6,532 bases of DNA from Candidatus Coatesiibacteriota bacterium (GTDB lineage: Bacteria > B130-G9). Below the pieces are notes generated by a model, which was given only the letters and a program-made list of their open reading frames with translations, ran no database searches and was not told the DNA's origin. Positions within the stretch are counted from its first letter, which is position 1. Every line of letters begins with the position of its first letter. The stretch is from the NCBI GenBank assembly GCA_016929465.1, contig JAFGIT010000401.1, positions 1 to 6,532 of the forward strand. Reading direction: 5' to 3'. The translations under genes were made by a program, and so were the position numbers. Shown in pieces: positions 1 through 6,532 of this stretch.

Positions 1-887
1 CCTTTCTGATCGAGCCAGCCGGTGTAGTTGATGAATCCATCTTTTCTCGCCGGGCCCTCGGTCACGAATAGCTCCACCTCGAGTCCAGCCTGCGCGAGCG
101 GAGCAACTGCCCTGAACAACACCTCATAGCCCTTCAGCGGGTCTCCCTTTCGACCGCACATCAATATGCGGTAGGGTGCACCATTCTTGCTAACAGCCGA
201 GGGAGCGAAATTCTCGGCATCGATGCCGGAGGGCGTAATCTGAATGCTCGGATTGATCGGGCGGAGCTTGCCTGCAATGTAATCATTGTAGCAGATAATC
301 AGATCGACCGAGGCGATCGCGCGACGCACTAAGTGAGGATATTGCGGAAGAAAAACAAGCCCCCTATTGAACGGAATGCTGAAGTGAGTGTTGGCTGGAT
401 ACTCTTCGAGCCACTCCCGTGCACACTGCACGCAGGGCAGGAAGTCCTTCCAACCGTTCAACCAATTACGTTCGCACTGTCGCATGCGATTGTCGATGAA
501 ATGGCCGTGCGATTTCGGGCATATCGATTCGTGTGCGTAGAACCTGAGCAGCCGTTTGTAACCCTTTAGGGCATCCACAACATACGGCTTGAAGTACCAA
601 CCATCGGCGACGAACACGTAGTCCGGTTTGAACTCATCAATGGCTGCTCGGAATCGCCTCGCGAATGTGAAGGGCTGAAACTCGTAATCTTTGAATGGTA
701 TCTTGCGCACTGCAAAGCCGGGCGATTGGGCCACTTTGCCTCTCGGAAAGCCAAGTCGAAAGTCGGGGCAGAAAAGAACAATATCGTGCGTCTTCGCTAG
801 CCCTGTCGCCACGTGTTGTATGTCGGTTCTCGCGCCACCGTCCGGCGGCCAATTGAAAAGAAGGTCGATGATAGCGATTCTGGCCAT
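1..887 (-). CDS. GT4-type (GT-B fold) glycosyltransferase, partial, C-terminus cut by left edge
   Basis: Translating the minus strand from the ATG at 885-887 gives 295 codons open to the window edge. The N-terminus reads MARIAIIDLLFNWPPDGGAR, the first strand and glycine-containing loop of a GT-B N-terminal domain. Residues 219-229 (PSGIDAENFAP) are the typical GT4 inter-domain motif, and residues 241-260 (ILMCGRKGDPLKGYEVLFRA) open the nucleotide-sugar-binding C-terminal domain. The family transfers a sugar from an activated donor to a glycan, lipid or other acceptor, usually in the cytoplasm or at the inner membrane face; donor and acceptor cannot be told here. The catalytic C-terminal E-x7-E region lies outside the window. 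Four cysteines (C123, C138, C152, C155) form a cluster after a conserved-looking HE pair. An in-frame TGA at 891-893 fixes the start at this ATG or the TTG just before it. No clear Shine-Dalgarno is visible. It is the last gene seen in the row, 133 bp after the radical SAM gene. Confidence 0.88.
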   Translation of the reverse strand, partial: MARIAIIDLLFNWPPDGGARTDIQHVATGLAKTHDIVLFCPDFRLGFPRGKVAQSPGFAVRKIPFKDYEFQPFTFARRFRAAIDEFKPDYVFVADGWYFKPYVVDALKGYKRLLRFYAHESICPKSHGHFIDNRMRQCERNWLNGWKDFLPCVQCAREWLEEYPANTHFSIPFNRGLVFLPQYPHLVRRAIASVDLIICYNDYIAGKLRPINPSIQITPSGIDAENFAPSAVSKNGAPYRILMCGRKGDPLKGYEVLFRAVAPLAQAGLEVELFVTEGPARKDGFINYTGWLDQK

Positions 888-1020
888 CAATCAGAACCGC
901 ACTCTGGATGGAGAAGATGACATTATGTTGCTTCGCGGAAATGATGCCGTGGGTTTCGGTAGATTCAATAATCGAGAGCCTTGGCTTGAATCACGATCGA
1001 CCTCCAACTCCGGACAGGCC
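888..1020. other. Intergenic gap between radical SAM gene and glycosyltransferase
   Basis: This is the longest non-coding gap in the window (133 bp). It holds one imperfectly terminator-like inverted repeat (962-992) and no convincing coding frame. On the minus strand a CATAAT resembling a -10 box occurs near 921-926, but nothing like a -35 box stands at the right distance. The gap is long enough for a separate promoter or a processing site for the glycosyltransferase, but neither can be shown. Confidence 0.5.
962..992 (-). repeat. Inverted repeat (7-bp arms, 17-nt spacer) downstream of the radical SAM gene
   Basis: GATTCAA at 962-968 is matched by TTGAATC at 986-992. On the minus strand the 17-nt spacer contains a small GCC-AA-GGC element next to one arm. 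The arms are A/T-rich and no T-run follows in the direction of transcription, so this is not a convincing intrinsic terminator. It may be a weak hairpin or chance. Confidence 0.35.
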
Positions 1021-2745
1021 TCACATCAACTCATAGATGCCGCTGATGCGCTTGAATAGGCCGAACTTGATAAGGCCTTTCTGGCCGACAGGGACATCAA
1101 TAGCCTTGGGCCGTATATCGATGTCTTTCTGGTAGATTGCGGAGCGTATCAGACCAAGTTGGCCGAGAATCAGCGAGCAGAAAGCGACGTATCTTAGAGT
1201 TTGCTCGGGATCCAGCCTGCGGTATTTGACCAGCTCACGCCAGATCTGGCGCAGCGTCAATTGCCCGCTGCACGCATCGAAGAAGGCTCTCACAAACTTG
1301 AGATACCTCGAGTGCTCGATCCTGTGCTCCATAATTGTCTGATTGATGTGATGGAATTCGTAATTCGTGTCGCATATCGCGTCGAGGCAAATCCAGTAGT
1401 CCACCGGTCTCAGACGCTTCGTTGTCCGAACTGGGACATCGTCGAGTAATGAGTTCGGCACGAAGTTGATCTTGTGGTGGTAGTAATCAGACCAGTCCTT
1501 GGCCAGGACAATGCCGAGCTCGGGCGCCATGTCGAACAGCTTGGTTCCAGGGTGTGCGGTGCAGAATTGGCCCACATAGACTGGATAACGCAACGGGTGG
1601 AAATACTCTGCCCATGGCAGGCCTTCGTGGATCTTGTCGATGAATTTGGCCTGCAGATAATAGCCCACGATCGTCTCGCCCGGATTGAACGCCATATAGG
1701 TGAACATCGGATACATGCCAACCTCGGTCTGGATCCTGGCGCAGGTCATGATGTCCTCGAGCGACTCCTGCTTATCGATCATCTCGAAAGTCTCAGGATT
1801 CGCGCTCTCGATCCCTATCTCCATTCCGATACATCCGGAATCTCTAGCCAGCTGCATCAGATCGGCGTTCTTGATCAGGTGTGAGGCCCTCGTCAGCCCG
1901 ACCCAGTTGATCTTGAGCCCACGCCGAATTATCTCCTCACAAAGCGGCTTGATGTAATCGCGAACCATGAAGAGGTTGTCATCCCAGAAGTGGATCTGAT
2001 GGATGCCAAGCTGTTTCCCAATAGTCTCGATTTCGTCCACGACCTTGACCGGATCGCGATACCTGACCTTGCGTCGCCAAAGAAAGGGCGATGTGCAGTA
2101 TATGCAGTTGTAGGGGCATCCACGGGAGCCGACGACCGGCACACGCTTCCCGCCCGTAACGTGCATATTTGTGTCATAGCAGTTGATGTTTAGAAGGTCC
2201 CATGCCGGGAATGGGAGCTCATCCAGGTCCTGGATGAAGCCATCGTCCGGCCAGGATTTGAATTCGGCATCGGGAGTCGAACGGTAGCCGAAGCCGGGAA
2301 TCCCGTCGAGCGATTCCCCGGCCTTGATCCGCCGCACAAACTCGCAGAAAGGTTTTTCACCCTCCCGTATTATGATGTAATCGGCATGCTTCGAGGCCTC
2401 TTCAGGGAAGATCGTCGAGTGAACTCCGCCAAAGACGATCTTGGCGCTGGGGCAGAGCTTCTTGAGAGCAGGGCTTAACGTATAGGCGAACGAAGCCTGG
2501 GCGGTCCAGAATGTGATCCCTATAATGTCACGTTTCTTCTGCCAGAATCGCTGGCATATCTCGCTGTAATCGAGGTTCTCCGCCTGGGCGTCAAGAATAT
2601 CGATGTCGATACCCGGTATCTTCTCACGAAGGTAAGACGCTATATAGAGGAGCGACAGCGGCATCACCCGCTTGTGTCGTTCGTTGATCGCGAGGGGTAG
2701 CTGTATCAGTAATATGTTGAGCTCTTCGCCCGTATCACCATCCAT
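1021..2745 (-). CDS. B12-binding-domain radical SAM protein (BchE/COG1032-like)
   Basis: The 574-aa protein has the two-domain plan of cobalamin-binding radical SAM enzymes. Residues about 10-140 form the Rossmann-like B12-binding domain, ending in the signature GGVHSTIFPEEA (106-117) and IIIREGEKP (124-132). Residues about 200-400 are the radical SAM barrel: the CPYNCIYC motif (C210, C214, C217) would bind the [4Fe-4S] cluster that cleaves S-adenosylmethionine, followed by FWDDNLF (253-259), the GMEIGIESANPE strand (307-318) and NPGET (354-358). About 170 C-terminal residues form a mostly helical tail I cannot assign. Family members do radical methylations, ring closures or other C-C chemistry on lipids, tetrapyrroles and natural products; the substrate here is unknown. 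The place where a DxHxxG cobalamin ligand would fall reads DAQAEN (52-57), with no histidine. The start codon lies 11 bp after the infB stop, with GAGGT just upstream, so co-transcription with infB is likely. The downstream glycosyltransferase hints at glycan or lipid modification, as inference only. Confidence 0.9.
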   Translation of the reverse strand: MDGDTGEELNILLIQLPLAINERHKRVMPLSLLYIASYLREKIPGIDIDILDAQAENLDYSEICQRFWQKKRDIIGITFWTAQASFAYTLSPALKKLCPSAKIVFGGVHSTIFPEEASKHADYIIIREGEKPFCEFVRRIKAGESLDGIPGFGYRSTPDAEFKSWPDDGFIQDLDELPFPAWDLLNINCYDTNMHVTGGKRVPVVGSRGCPYNCIYCTSPFLWRRKVRYRDPVKVVDEIETIGKQLGIHQIHFWDDNLFMVRDYIKPLCEEIIRRGLKINWVGLTRASHLIKNADLMQLARDSGCIGMEIGIESANPETFEMIDKQESLEDIMTCARIQTEVGMYPMFTYMAFNPGETIVGYYLQAKFIDKIHEGLPWAEYFHPLRYPVYVGQFCTAHPGTKLFDMAPELGIVLAKDWSDYYHHKINFVPNSLLDDVPVRTTKRLRPVDYWICLDAICDTNYEFHHINQTIMEHRIEHSRYLKFVRAFFDACSGQLTLRQIWRELVKYRRLDPEQTLRYVAFCSLILGQLGLIRSAIYQKDIDIRPKAIDVPVGQKGLIKFGLFKRISGIYELM

Positions 2746-2748
2746 CAG

Positions 2749-2753
2749 ACCTC
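2749..2753 (-). promoter_or_regulatory. Shine-Dalgarno-like GAGGT for the radical SAM gene
   Basis: On the minus strand GAGGT ends 3 nt before the ATG at 2743-2745, a short but usable spacing. It lies in the 11-bp infB/radical SAM junction, immediately after the infB TAG (2757-2759). A ribosome ending infB would cover this site, which fits translational coupling. Confidence 0.55.
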
Positions 2754-2756
2754 AGC

Positions 2757-4853
2757 CTACCCCGCAGTCTCTTCGACTAGGTGATAGCAGTGGATCACGT
2801 CCCCCACTTCGTAGTCCTGGAAACCATGCAGGCCGATTCCGCAGTCGAAATTCGTCTGGACCTCTTTGACGTCCTTCTTGAAGCGCTTGAGGGAGGCCAT
2901 GCGACCCGTGTATATCTCCTCGCCGCCACGAAGAAGACGCGCCTTTCCGTCACGCACCATGCGGCCCGTAAGTACGAAACAGCCCGCCACTTTTCCAATA
3001 TTCGGAACTGAGAAGACCGCGCGTATCTCTGCTGTGCCGAGCTCCTCCTCGACCAACGTCGGCTTGGCCATCTTCTTGATGACCATCTCAACGTGATCCA
3101 GAAGCGAATAGATGATGTCGAAGACCTTTATCTGTACATCTTGCTGCTTCGCGAATGCCGCAATGGCTGAATCGACCTTTATGCCAAAGCCTATTATTTC
3201 AGCCTGGGCGATCTCGGCGAGTGAAACGTCCGCCTTCGATACGCTGCCGACACCGGAGTGGATGATCTCTATCTTCACCTCTTCCGTAGCGAGCTTCATG
3301 AGCGATCCACTCAGGGCTCCCAAAGAGCCGAATACATCCGCCTTCAGGATGATATTGAGGCAGTTCTCCTCCTTCTCCTCCTCGAGTGGAAGCAGGATCG
3401 CCTCGCGACGCACCTGCGGCGCCGCTCTGGACTCCTCCTCACGCTGCAGCTCGGCCAGGCTCGCAAGGTACTCCTTGGCCTTGCGACCCTTCGGTATTAC
3501 GCTAAATACCTCGCCAGCATCCGGCAGAGAGTCGAATCCCATGACCTCCACTGGCCGTGAAGGACCAGCTGCCTTGACGTTTCTCCCCCGATCGTCGGTC
3601 ATGGCCCTGACCTTGCCGGTCGTCGTTCCCGCAACGAAGATGTCGCCTCCCTCCAACTGCCCCGCTTGGACCAGCACCGTAGCGACCGGTCCTCGCCCCT
3701 TGTCGAGCTTCGTCTCGATTATCAGGCCCTTTGCGGGTCCTTTGGAGGGTGCTGTCAAATCGGCCATCTCTGCCACGAGGAGAATCATCTCAATCAGAGT
3801 ATCAAGCCCCTGACGCTTGATCGCCGAAGTCGGGACGAAGATGGTGTCGCCCCCCTCGTCCTCGGGAATCAGTCCAAATCGTGCGAAGCTGCGCTTGACG
3901 CGCTCAACATTCTCCATCGCACGGTCCATTTTATTCAATGCGACTATTATCGGGACACCGGCTGCCTGTGCGTGGCGTATTGCCTCCTGAGTCTGGGGCA
4001 TAATTCCATCATCAACGGCAACGACAAGCACGACGATATCGGTTACGTGCGCCCCACGAGCTCGCATGGCGGTGAACGCCTGGTGCCCGGGCGTGTCCAG
4101 GAAGACAACGTCTCCCTGAGGCGTGGTTACGTAATAAGCCCCGATGTGCTGCGTGATGTTACCGGACTCAGCCTCAACGATCTTCGACTTTCTTATCTCG
4201 TCGAGGATTGTCGTTTTGCCATGGTCAACGTGACCCATAATCGTGACAACCGGCGCTCTTCGAGCTACGTTCTTACGAAACGCTCCGGTCTCGAGCGCGA
4301 TCTTGAGCAGAGCATCACTCGCCCCTTCGCCAACCTCCACCTCGGCACCGAACCTCCTGGCCAATCGGGTAGTCGTGTCGAAGTCTAGTATCCTGCTGCT
4401 AGAAGCCTCTTTGCCCTCCTCCTGAAGAGCCTCTTTGAGATGCTCGGACGTAGTCCTGAGCTTCTGAGCCAACTCATCTATGGTCAGGGATTTCTCCAGT
4501 ATGATCTTCTTGGGCGGAGTCGGCTTCTCCTCGACCGGCTCTCTAACCGGCTCGGGAGGTGTTTCCTTGACCTCAGGGATTCTCTCCTTCTTCTCCGGTT
4601 TTTCCGGCTTCTTGGGGGGATGCTTCGGCGGCTTTGGCTCTTCTTTCTCGTCTGCTTTCTTCTTGGTTGCCTTCTTCTGGACCTCAGGCTCTTCCTCCTC
4701 GAGGAAGTGCTCTCTGATCAGCTCGACTGCGACATCATCAATCCCGCTCATGTGGGACTTCACGGAGACGCCAAGCTCCTCGAGAACGGATAAGATTTCC
4801 TTCGAGCCAATATTCAGCTCTTTTGCGAGCTGATATACACGCGTAGTAGCCAT
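2757..4853 (-). CDS. infB: Translation initiation factor IF-2
   Basis: IF2 is the GTPase that brings fMet-tRNA to the 30S subunit and promotes 50S joining. Over 698 residues I see: an N-terminal IF2_N module (1-50, starting [13 protein letters not shown]); a charged K/E/P-rich linker (about 52-115); a second IF2_N-like helical module (about 116-172); the G domain with G1 GHVDHGKT (207-214), G2 GNITQHIG (231-238), G3 DTPGH (253-257), G4 NKMD (307-310) and a G5-like SAIKRQG (343-349); a beta-barrel domain II (about 375-455); domain III (about 498-595); and the initiator-tRNA-binding C2 domain (about 605-690), including [19 protein letters not shown]. All GTPase motifs are intact, so it should be functional. 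At 698 aa it is compact, shorter than the E. coli protein because of the short linker. The start is set by the canonical IF2_N opening; a weak AGAAG lies 6 nt upstream (4860-4864). It follows nusA by 57 bp and is followed by a radical SAM gene rather than rbfA. Confidence 0.98.
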   Translation of the reverse strand: MATTRVYQLAKELNIGSKEILSVLEELGVSVKSHMSGIDDVAVELIREHFLEEEEPEVQKKATKKKADEKEEPKPPKHPPKKPEKPEKKERIPEVKETPPEPVREPVEEKPTPPKKIILEKSLTIDELAQKLRTTSEHLKEALQEEGKEASSSRILDFDTTTRLARRFGAEVEVGEGASDALLKIALETGAFRKNVARRAPVVTIMGHVDHGKTTILDEIRKSKIVEAESGNITQHIGAYYVTTPQGDVVFLDTPGHQAFTAMRARGAHVTDIVVLVVAVDDGIMPQTQEAIRHAQAAGVPIIVALNKMDRAMENVERVKRSFARFGLIPEDEGGDTIFVPTSAIKRQGLDTLIEMILLVAEMADLTAPSKGPAKGLIIETKLDKGRGPVATVLVQAGQLEGGDIFVAGTTTGKVRAMTDDRGRNVKAAGPSRPVEVMGFDSLPDAGEVFSVIPKGRKAKEYLASLAELQREEESRAAPQVRREAILLPLEEEKEENCLNIILKADVFGSLGALSGSLMKLATEEVKIEIIHSGVGSVSKADVSLAEIAQAEIIGFGIKVDSAIAAFAKQQDVQIKVFDIIYSLLDHVEMVIKKMAKPTLVEEELGTAEIRAVFSVPNIGKVAGCFVLTGRMVRDGKARLLRGGEEIYTGRMASLKRFKKDVKEVQTNFDCGIGLHGFQDYEVGDVIHCYHLVEETAG

Positions 4854-4886
4854 AAATATCTTCTATTCGATCTTTCTGCTTTGATT

Positions 4887-4905
4887 AGTCTCGATATTAG
4901 AGACT
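4887..4905 (-). repeat. Perfect 6-bp inverted repeat in the nusA-infB gap
   Basis: AGTCTC (4887-4892) and GAGACT (4900-4905) flank a 7-nt spacer and could form a small hairpin in the mRNA just after the nusA stop codon. No T-run follows on the minus strand, so it does not look like an intrinsic terminator. An mRNA-processing or stability role is possible, and chance is also possible for so short a stem. Confidence 0.4.
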
Positions 4906-4910
4906 CTTAC

Positions 4911-6233
4911 TTAGCTTTTCCCAGATGAATTAGCCTTTGTCCCCCGATCGGATTTCTTCTGTGTTGCCTTGTCATCCCGCATTCTCCCCTGAGCGCAGAG
5001 GACGGCAGTTCGTGCCTGTTTCATCTTGATGTCGAGTAGCCTTGCGAGCTCATCGGGAGTCTTTGCCGCGATCGTCTCGATGGAGAGGAGTCCGCTCTTC
5101 TCGAGCATTTCGAGGTTCTTCTTATCGAATCCTACTTCTTTGATAAGTAGCTCCTTGAAGTGTTCGAGTGCCTCCAGCCTCCGGCCGTCCTCCTCACGAG
5201 CCAGAGACTCCTTAAGTACCTGCAGCGAATATCCTGTGAGCTTTCCGGCCAAGGAGACATTCTGCCAGTGCCTTCCCACGGCCTGCGAGAAATCACCGTC
5301 AGGAACAACCACCCTCGCGGTCTTCCTATCCTTGTCCAGAGCAACCGACAGCACCTTGGCTGGAACCAAGGCGTTGCGTATGTAATTCTCAGGCTTCTCG
5401 TCCCAATTGACGATGTCGATTAGTTCGCCTTTGAGCTCCCTGATTACCGTTTGAACCCGAGCGCCTCTGACGCCTACGCAGGCTCCAACCGCATCGATGC
5501 TCTCGTCATGTGACATGACGCTCATCTTGGTCCTCTCACCGGCGATTCTCTCGATGTCCTTGATCTCCACGATGCCGCTTCCGACCTCCGCGACTGCAGA
5601 CTCGAAAAGCCTCCTCACGAGACCAGGATGCGTGCGAGAGAGAATAACCTGGGCGCGGCTGCCACGCTCCGCAACCTCCGCGACATAGGCACAGACTCTG
5701 TCGCCATAGCGGAACCGCTCCTGGGGTAGCTTGTCACGCCGAAATATCATGCCCTCGGCACGACCCAGGTCCAAGACGGTCCCGGCCGGCTCGGAACGTA
5801 TTACGAGGCCTGTGACCATCTCGCCGACCCTGTCCCCATACTCCGACTGAACGGCCTCCTTCTCGGCCTCTCTCACCTTCTGCATAATAACCTGCTTGGC
5901 TATCTGGGCGGCTATACGCCCGAAGTCCTTCACTTCCCTGGGGATCTTAACCAGATCGCCTTCCAGCAAAGCCTCGGCAGGGAGCTTCTTGACCTTTGAC
6001 GCGGCTATCTCAAAATCGGGCTCTGATACAACATCGACGACCTTCCGAACCTCGTAGATCGAGATCTCCCCGCTCTCCGGATCGATCTTGACCTCAATGT
6101 TCCTTGGCGTCGAGTCTATATCACGACTCACCGCTGCTGCGAGCGCGGTCTCGACGGCGGCGATCAGCCTGTCTTTCGAGACGCCCTTCTCAAATTCCAG
6201 CGACTCTATAGCCTTAATCAACTGCTTGTTCAT
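4911..6233 (-). CDS. nusA: Transcription termination/antitermination factor NusA
   Basis: NusA binds RNA polymerase and nascent RNA to control pausing, termination and antitermination. The 440-aa protein shows the N-terminal polymerase-binding domain (about 1-130), an S1 domain (about 135-200, ending QVILSRTHPGLVRRLFE), KH1 (about 222-285, with VGACVGVRGARVQ and an intact GVRG loop at 254-257) and KH2 (about 288-345, with VVVPDGDFSQAVG and QNVSLAGKLTGY). In KH2 the usual G-x-x-G loop reads GRHW (320-323), so the second glycine is lost. A single short helical repeat follows (about 375-416, LLSIETIAAKTPDELARLL), then a polar, lysine/serine-rich tail to residue 440. There is only one such C-terminal repeat, unlike E. 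coli NusA, which has two acidic repeats. The start is supported by the canonical MNKQLIKAIESL opening, with a GAGAG 6 nt upstream (6240-6244). It lies 21 bp after rimP and 57 bp before infB, the normal operon order. Confidence 0.97.
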   Translation of the reverse strand: MNKQLIKAIESLEFEKGVSKDRLIAAVETALAAAVSRDIDSTPRNIEVKIDPESGEISIYEVRKVVDVVSEPDFEIAASKVKKLPAEALLEGDLVKIPREVKDFGRIAAQIAKQVIMQKVREAEKEAVQSEYGDRVGEMVTGLVIRSEPAGTVLDLGRAEGMIFRRDKLPQERFRYGDRVCAYVAEVAERGSRAQVILSRTHPGLVRRLFESAVAEVGSGIVEIKDIERIAGERTKMSVMSHDESIDAVGACVGVRGARVQTVIRELKGELIDIVNWDEKPENYIRNALVPAKVLSVALDKDRKTARVVVPDGDFSQAVGRHWQNVSLAGKLTGYSLQVLKESLAREEDGRRLEALEHFKELLIKEVGFDKKNLEMLEKSGLLSIETIAAKTPDELARLLDIKMKQARTAVLCAQGRMRDDKATQKKSDRGTKANSSGKS

Positions 6234-6254
6234 ACAAAACTCTCAAGAGCCCCA

Positions 6255-6532
6255 CTATTCTCTGTCAATCCCAGCAAGAAGCTCCTTCGTCGTATAGTGC
6301 AAATTTGCACGCTGTATGCTCTCGAAGGGCACTTCAAACATCTCGTCGGGCGAAATCTCAAACACGATCGTCGCCTCGCCTTCTGCCCATTTCACTTCCC
6401 GAATGACCCCGATGAATCTCTTCCTTCGCTCGATCATCCTGAGAAGCGAAATCTTTACACTGCGGCCGCAAAATCGCTCGAAATCAACCGGCTTCTTCAG
6501 CGGCCTCAAAACACCAGGCGACGATACTTCGA
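6255..6532 (-). CDS. rimP: Ribosome maturation factor RimP, partial, N-terminus cut by right edge
   Basis: RimP assists late assembly of the 30S ribosomal subunit. The frame is open from the right edge to the TAG at 6255-6257, giving 91 complete codons. The visible part begins EVSSPGVLRPLKKPVDFERF, matching the conserved family segment at the end of the alpha/beta domain, and continues into the Sm-like C-terminal beta-barrel (GRSVKISLL, then RFIGVIREV and ATIVFEI). Family members are usually about 150 residues, so roughly the first 60 are missing. An internal TTG at 6507-6509 could be mistaken for a start, but the conserved SSPG lies upstream of it, so the gene clearly runs off the window. 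The segment reads SSPG-VL-RPL where the family usually has SSPG-LD-RPL. It lies 21 bp before nusA, the classic rimP-nusA pairing. Confidence 0.92.
   Translation of the reverse strand, partial: EVSSPGVLRPLKKPVDFERFCGRSVKISLLRMIERRKRFIGVIREVKWAEGEATIVFEISPDEMFEVPFESIQRANLHYTTKELLAGIDRE

Noticed and set aside
566-852. Two short overlapping minus-strand frames in the left part of the window
   Set aside because: They are out of frame with the glycosyltransferase reading frame, which gives a coherent GT-B protein from 887 to the edge.
921-926. Possible -10 box (CATAAT on the minus strand) for the glycosyltransferase
   Set aside because: No -35-like hexamer stands 16-18 nt upstream, and a single hexamer match is expected by chance.
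962-992. Intrinsic terminator after the radical SAM gene
   Set aside because: The stem is A/T-rich with a 17-nt spacer and no T-run follows on the minus strand, so it lacks the two hallmarks of a rho-independent terminator.
691-1059. 122-codon plus-strand frame spanning the gap before the glycosyltransferase
   Set aside because: It overlaps the glycosyltransferase start and the radical SAM C-terminus on the opposite strand, lacks a recognisable motif, and its first half is explained as antisense of the glycosyltransferase.
3112-3813. 233-codon open frame on the plus strand
   Set aside because: It lies wholly antisense to infB, whose translation is unmistakable. The product is serine-rich and low in complexity, typical of a mirror frame of a conserved gene, with no recognisable domain.
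3666-4388. 240-codon open frame on the plus strand
   Set aside because: Antisense to the IF2 G domain and overlapping another antisense frame; no family features. The open length follows from codon bias on the coding strand.
4480-4833. Plus-strand serine/glycine/phenylalanine-rich frame opposite the IF2 linker
   Set aside because: It is the complement of the K/E/P-rich linker codons; repetitive composition explains it, with no sign of a real protein.
6255-6509. A complete 84-aa protein starting at the TTG at 6507-6509
   Set aside because: The frame stays open upstream to the edge and encodes the conserved EVSSPG segment of RimP, so the TTG is an internal leucine codon.

Overview
This window is one unidirectional block of protein genes, all on the minus strand, so transcription runs from high to low coordinates. 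In that direction it reads: the C-terminal part of rimP (cut by the right edge), nusA, infB, a B12-binding-domain radical SAM protein, and the N-terminal two thirds or so of a GT4-type glycosyltransferase (cut by the left edge). I see no tRNA, rRNA, CRISPR array, insertion sequence or attachment site. The operon's main promoter must lie beyond the right edge.

The right-hand two thirds (about 2757-6532) is the conserved bacterial transcription/translation operon. RimP matures the 30S subunit, NusA is the RNA polymerase pausing and antitermination factor, and IF2 (infB) delivers initiator tRNA. Gaps are 21 bp (rimP-nusA) and 57 bp (nusA-infB). The small ylxR gene that often sits between nusA and infB is absent; that gap holds only a short inverted repeat.

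The left-hand third breaks the usual order. Where many genomes continue with rbfA and truB, this one has a 574-aa cobalamin-binding-type radical SAM protein starting 11 bp after the infB stop, with a Shine-Dalgarno-like GAGGT in the junction. After a 133-bp gap comes a glycosyltransferase with a conspicuous cysteine cluster. These two look like accessory metabolism, perhaps surface glycan or lipid modification, joined to the housekeeping operon. That functional link is inference from position only.

Organism: a bacterium of moderate G+C (mid-50s per cent by eye) with bacterial-type RimP, NusA and IF2. NusA has a single short C-terminal helical repeat and an unusual second KH loop; IF2 is compact (698 aa) with two N-terminal IF2_N-like modules. 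This would suit an uncultivated or environmental lineage, but I cannot name a phylum from the sequence alone. I found no strong evidence of a wholly new system. The most useful leads are the operon break after infB, the B12-type radical SAM protein without a recognisable cobalamin-ligating histidine, and the altered NusA KH2 motif.
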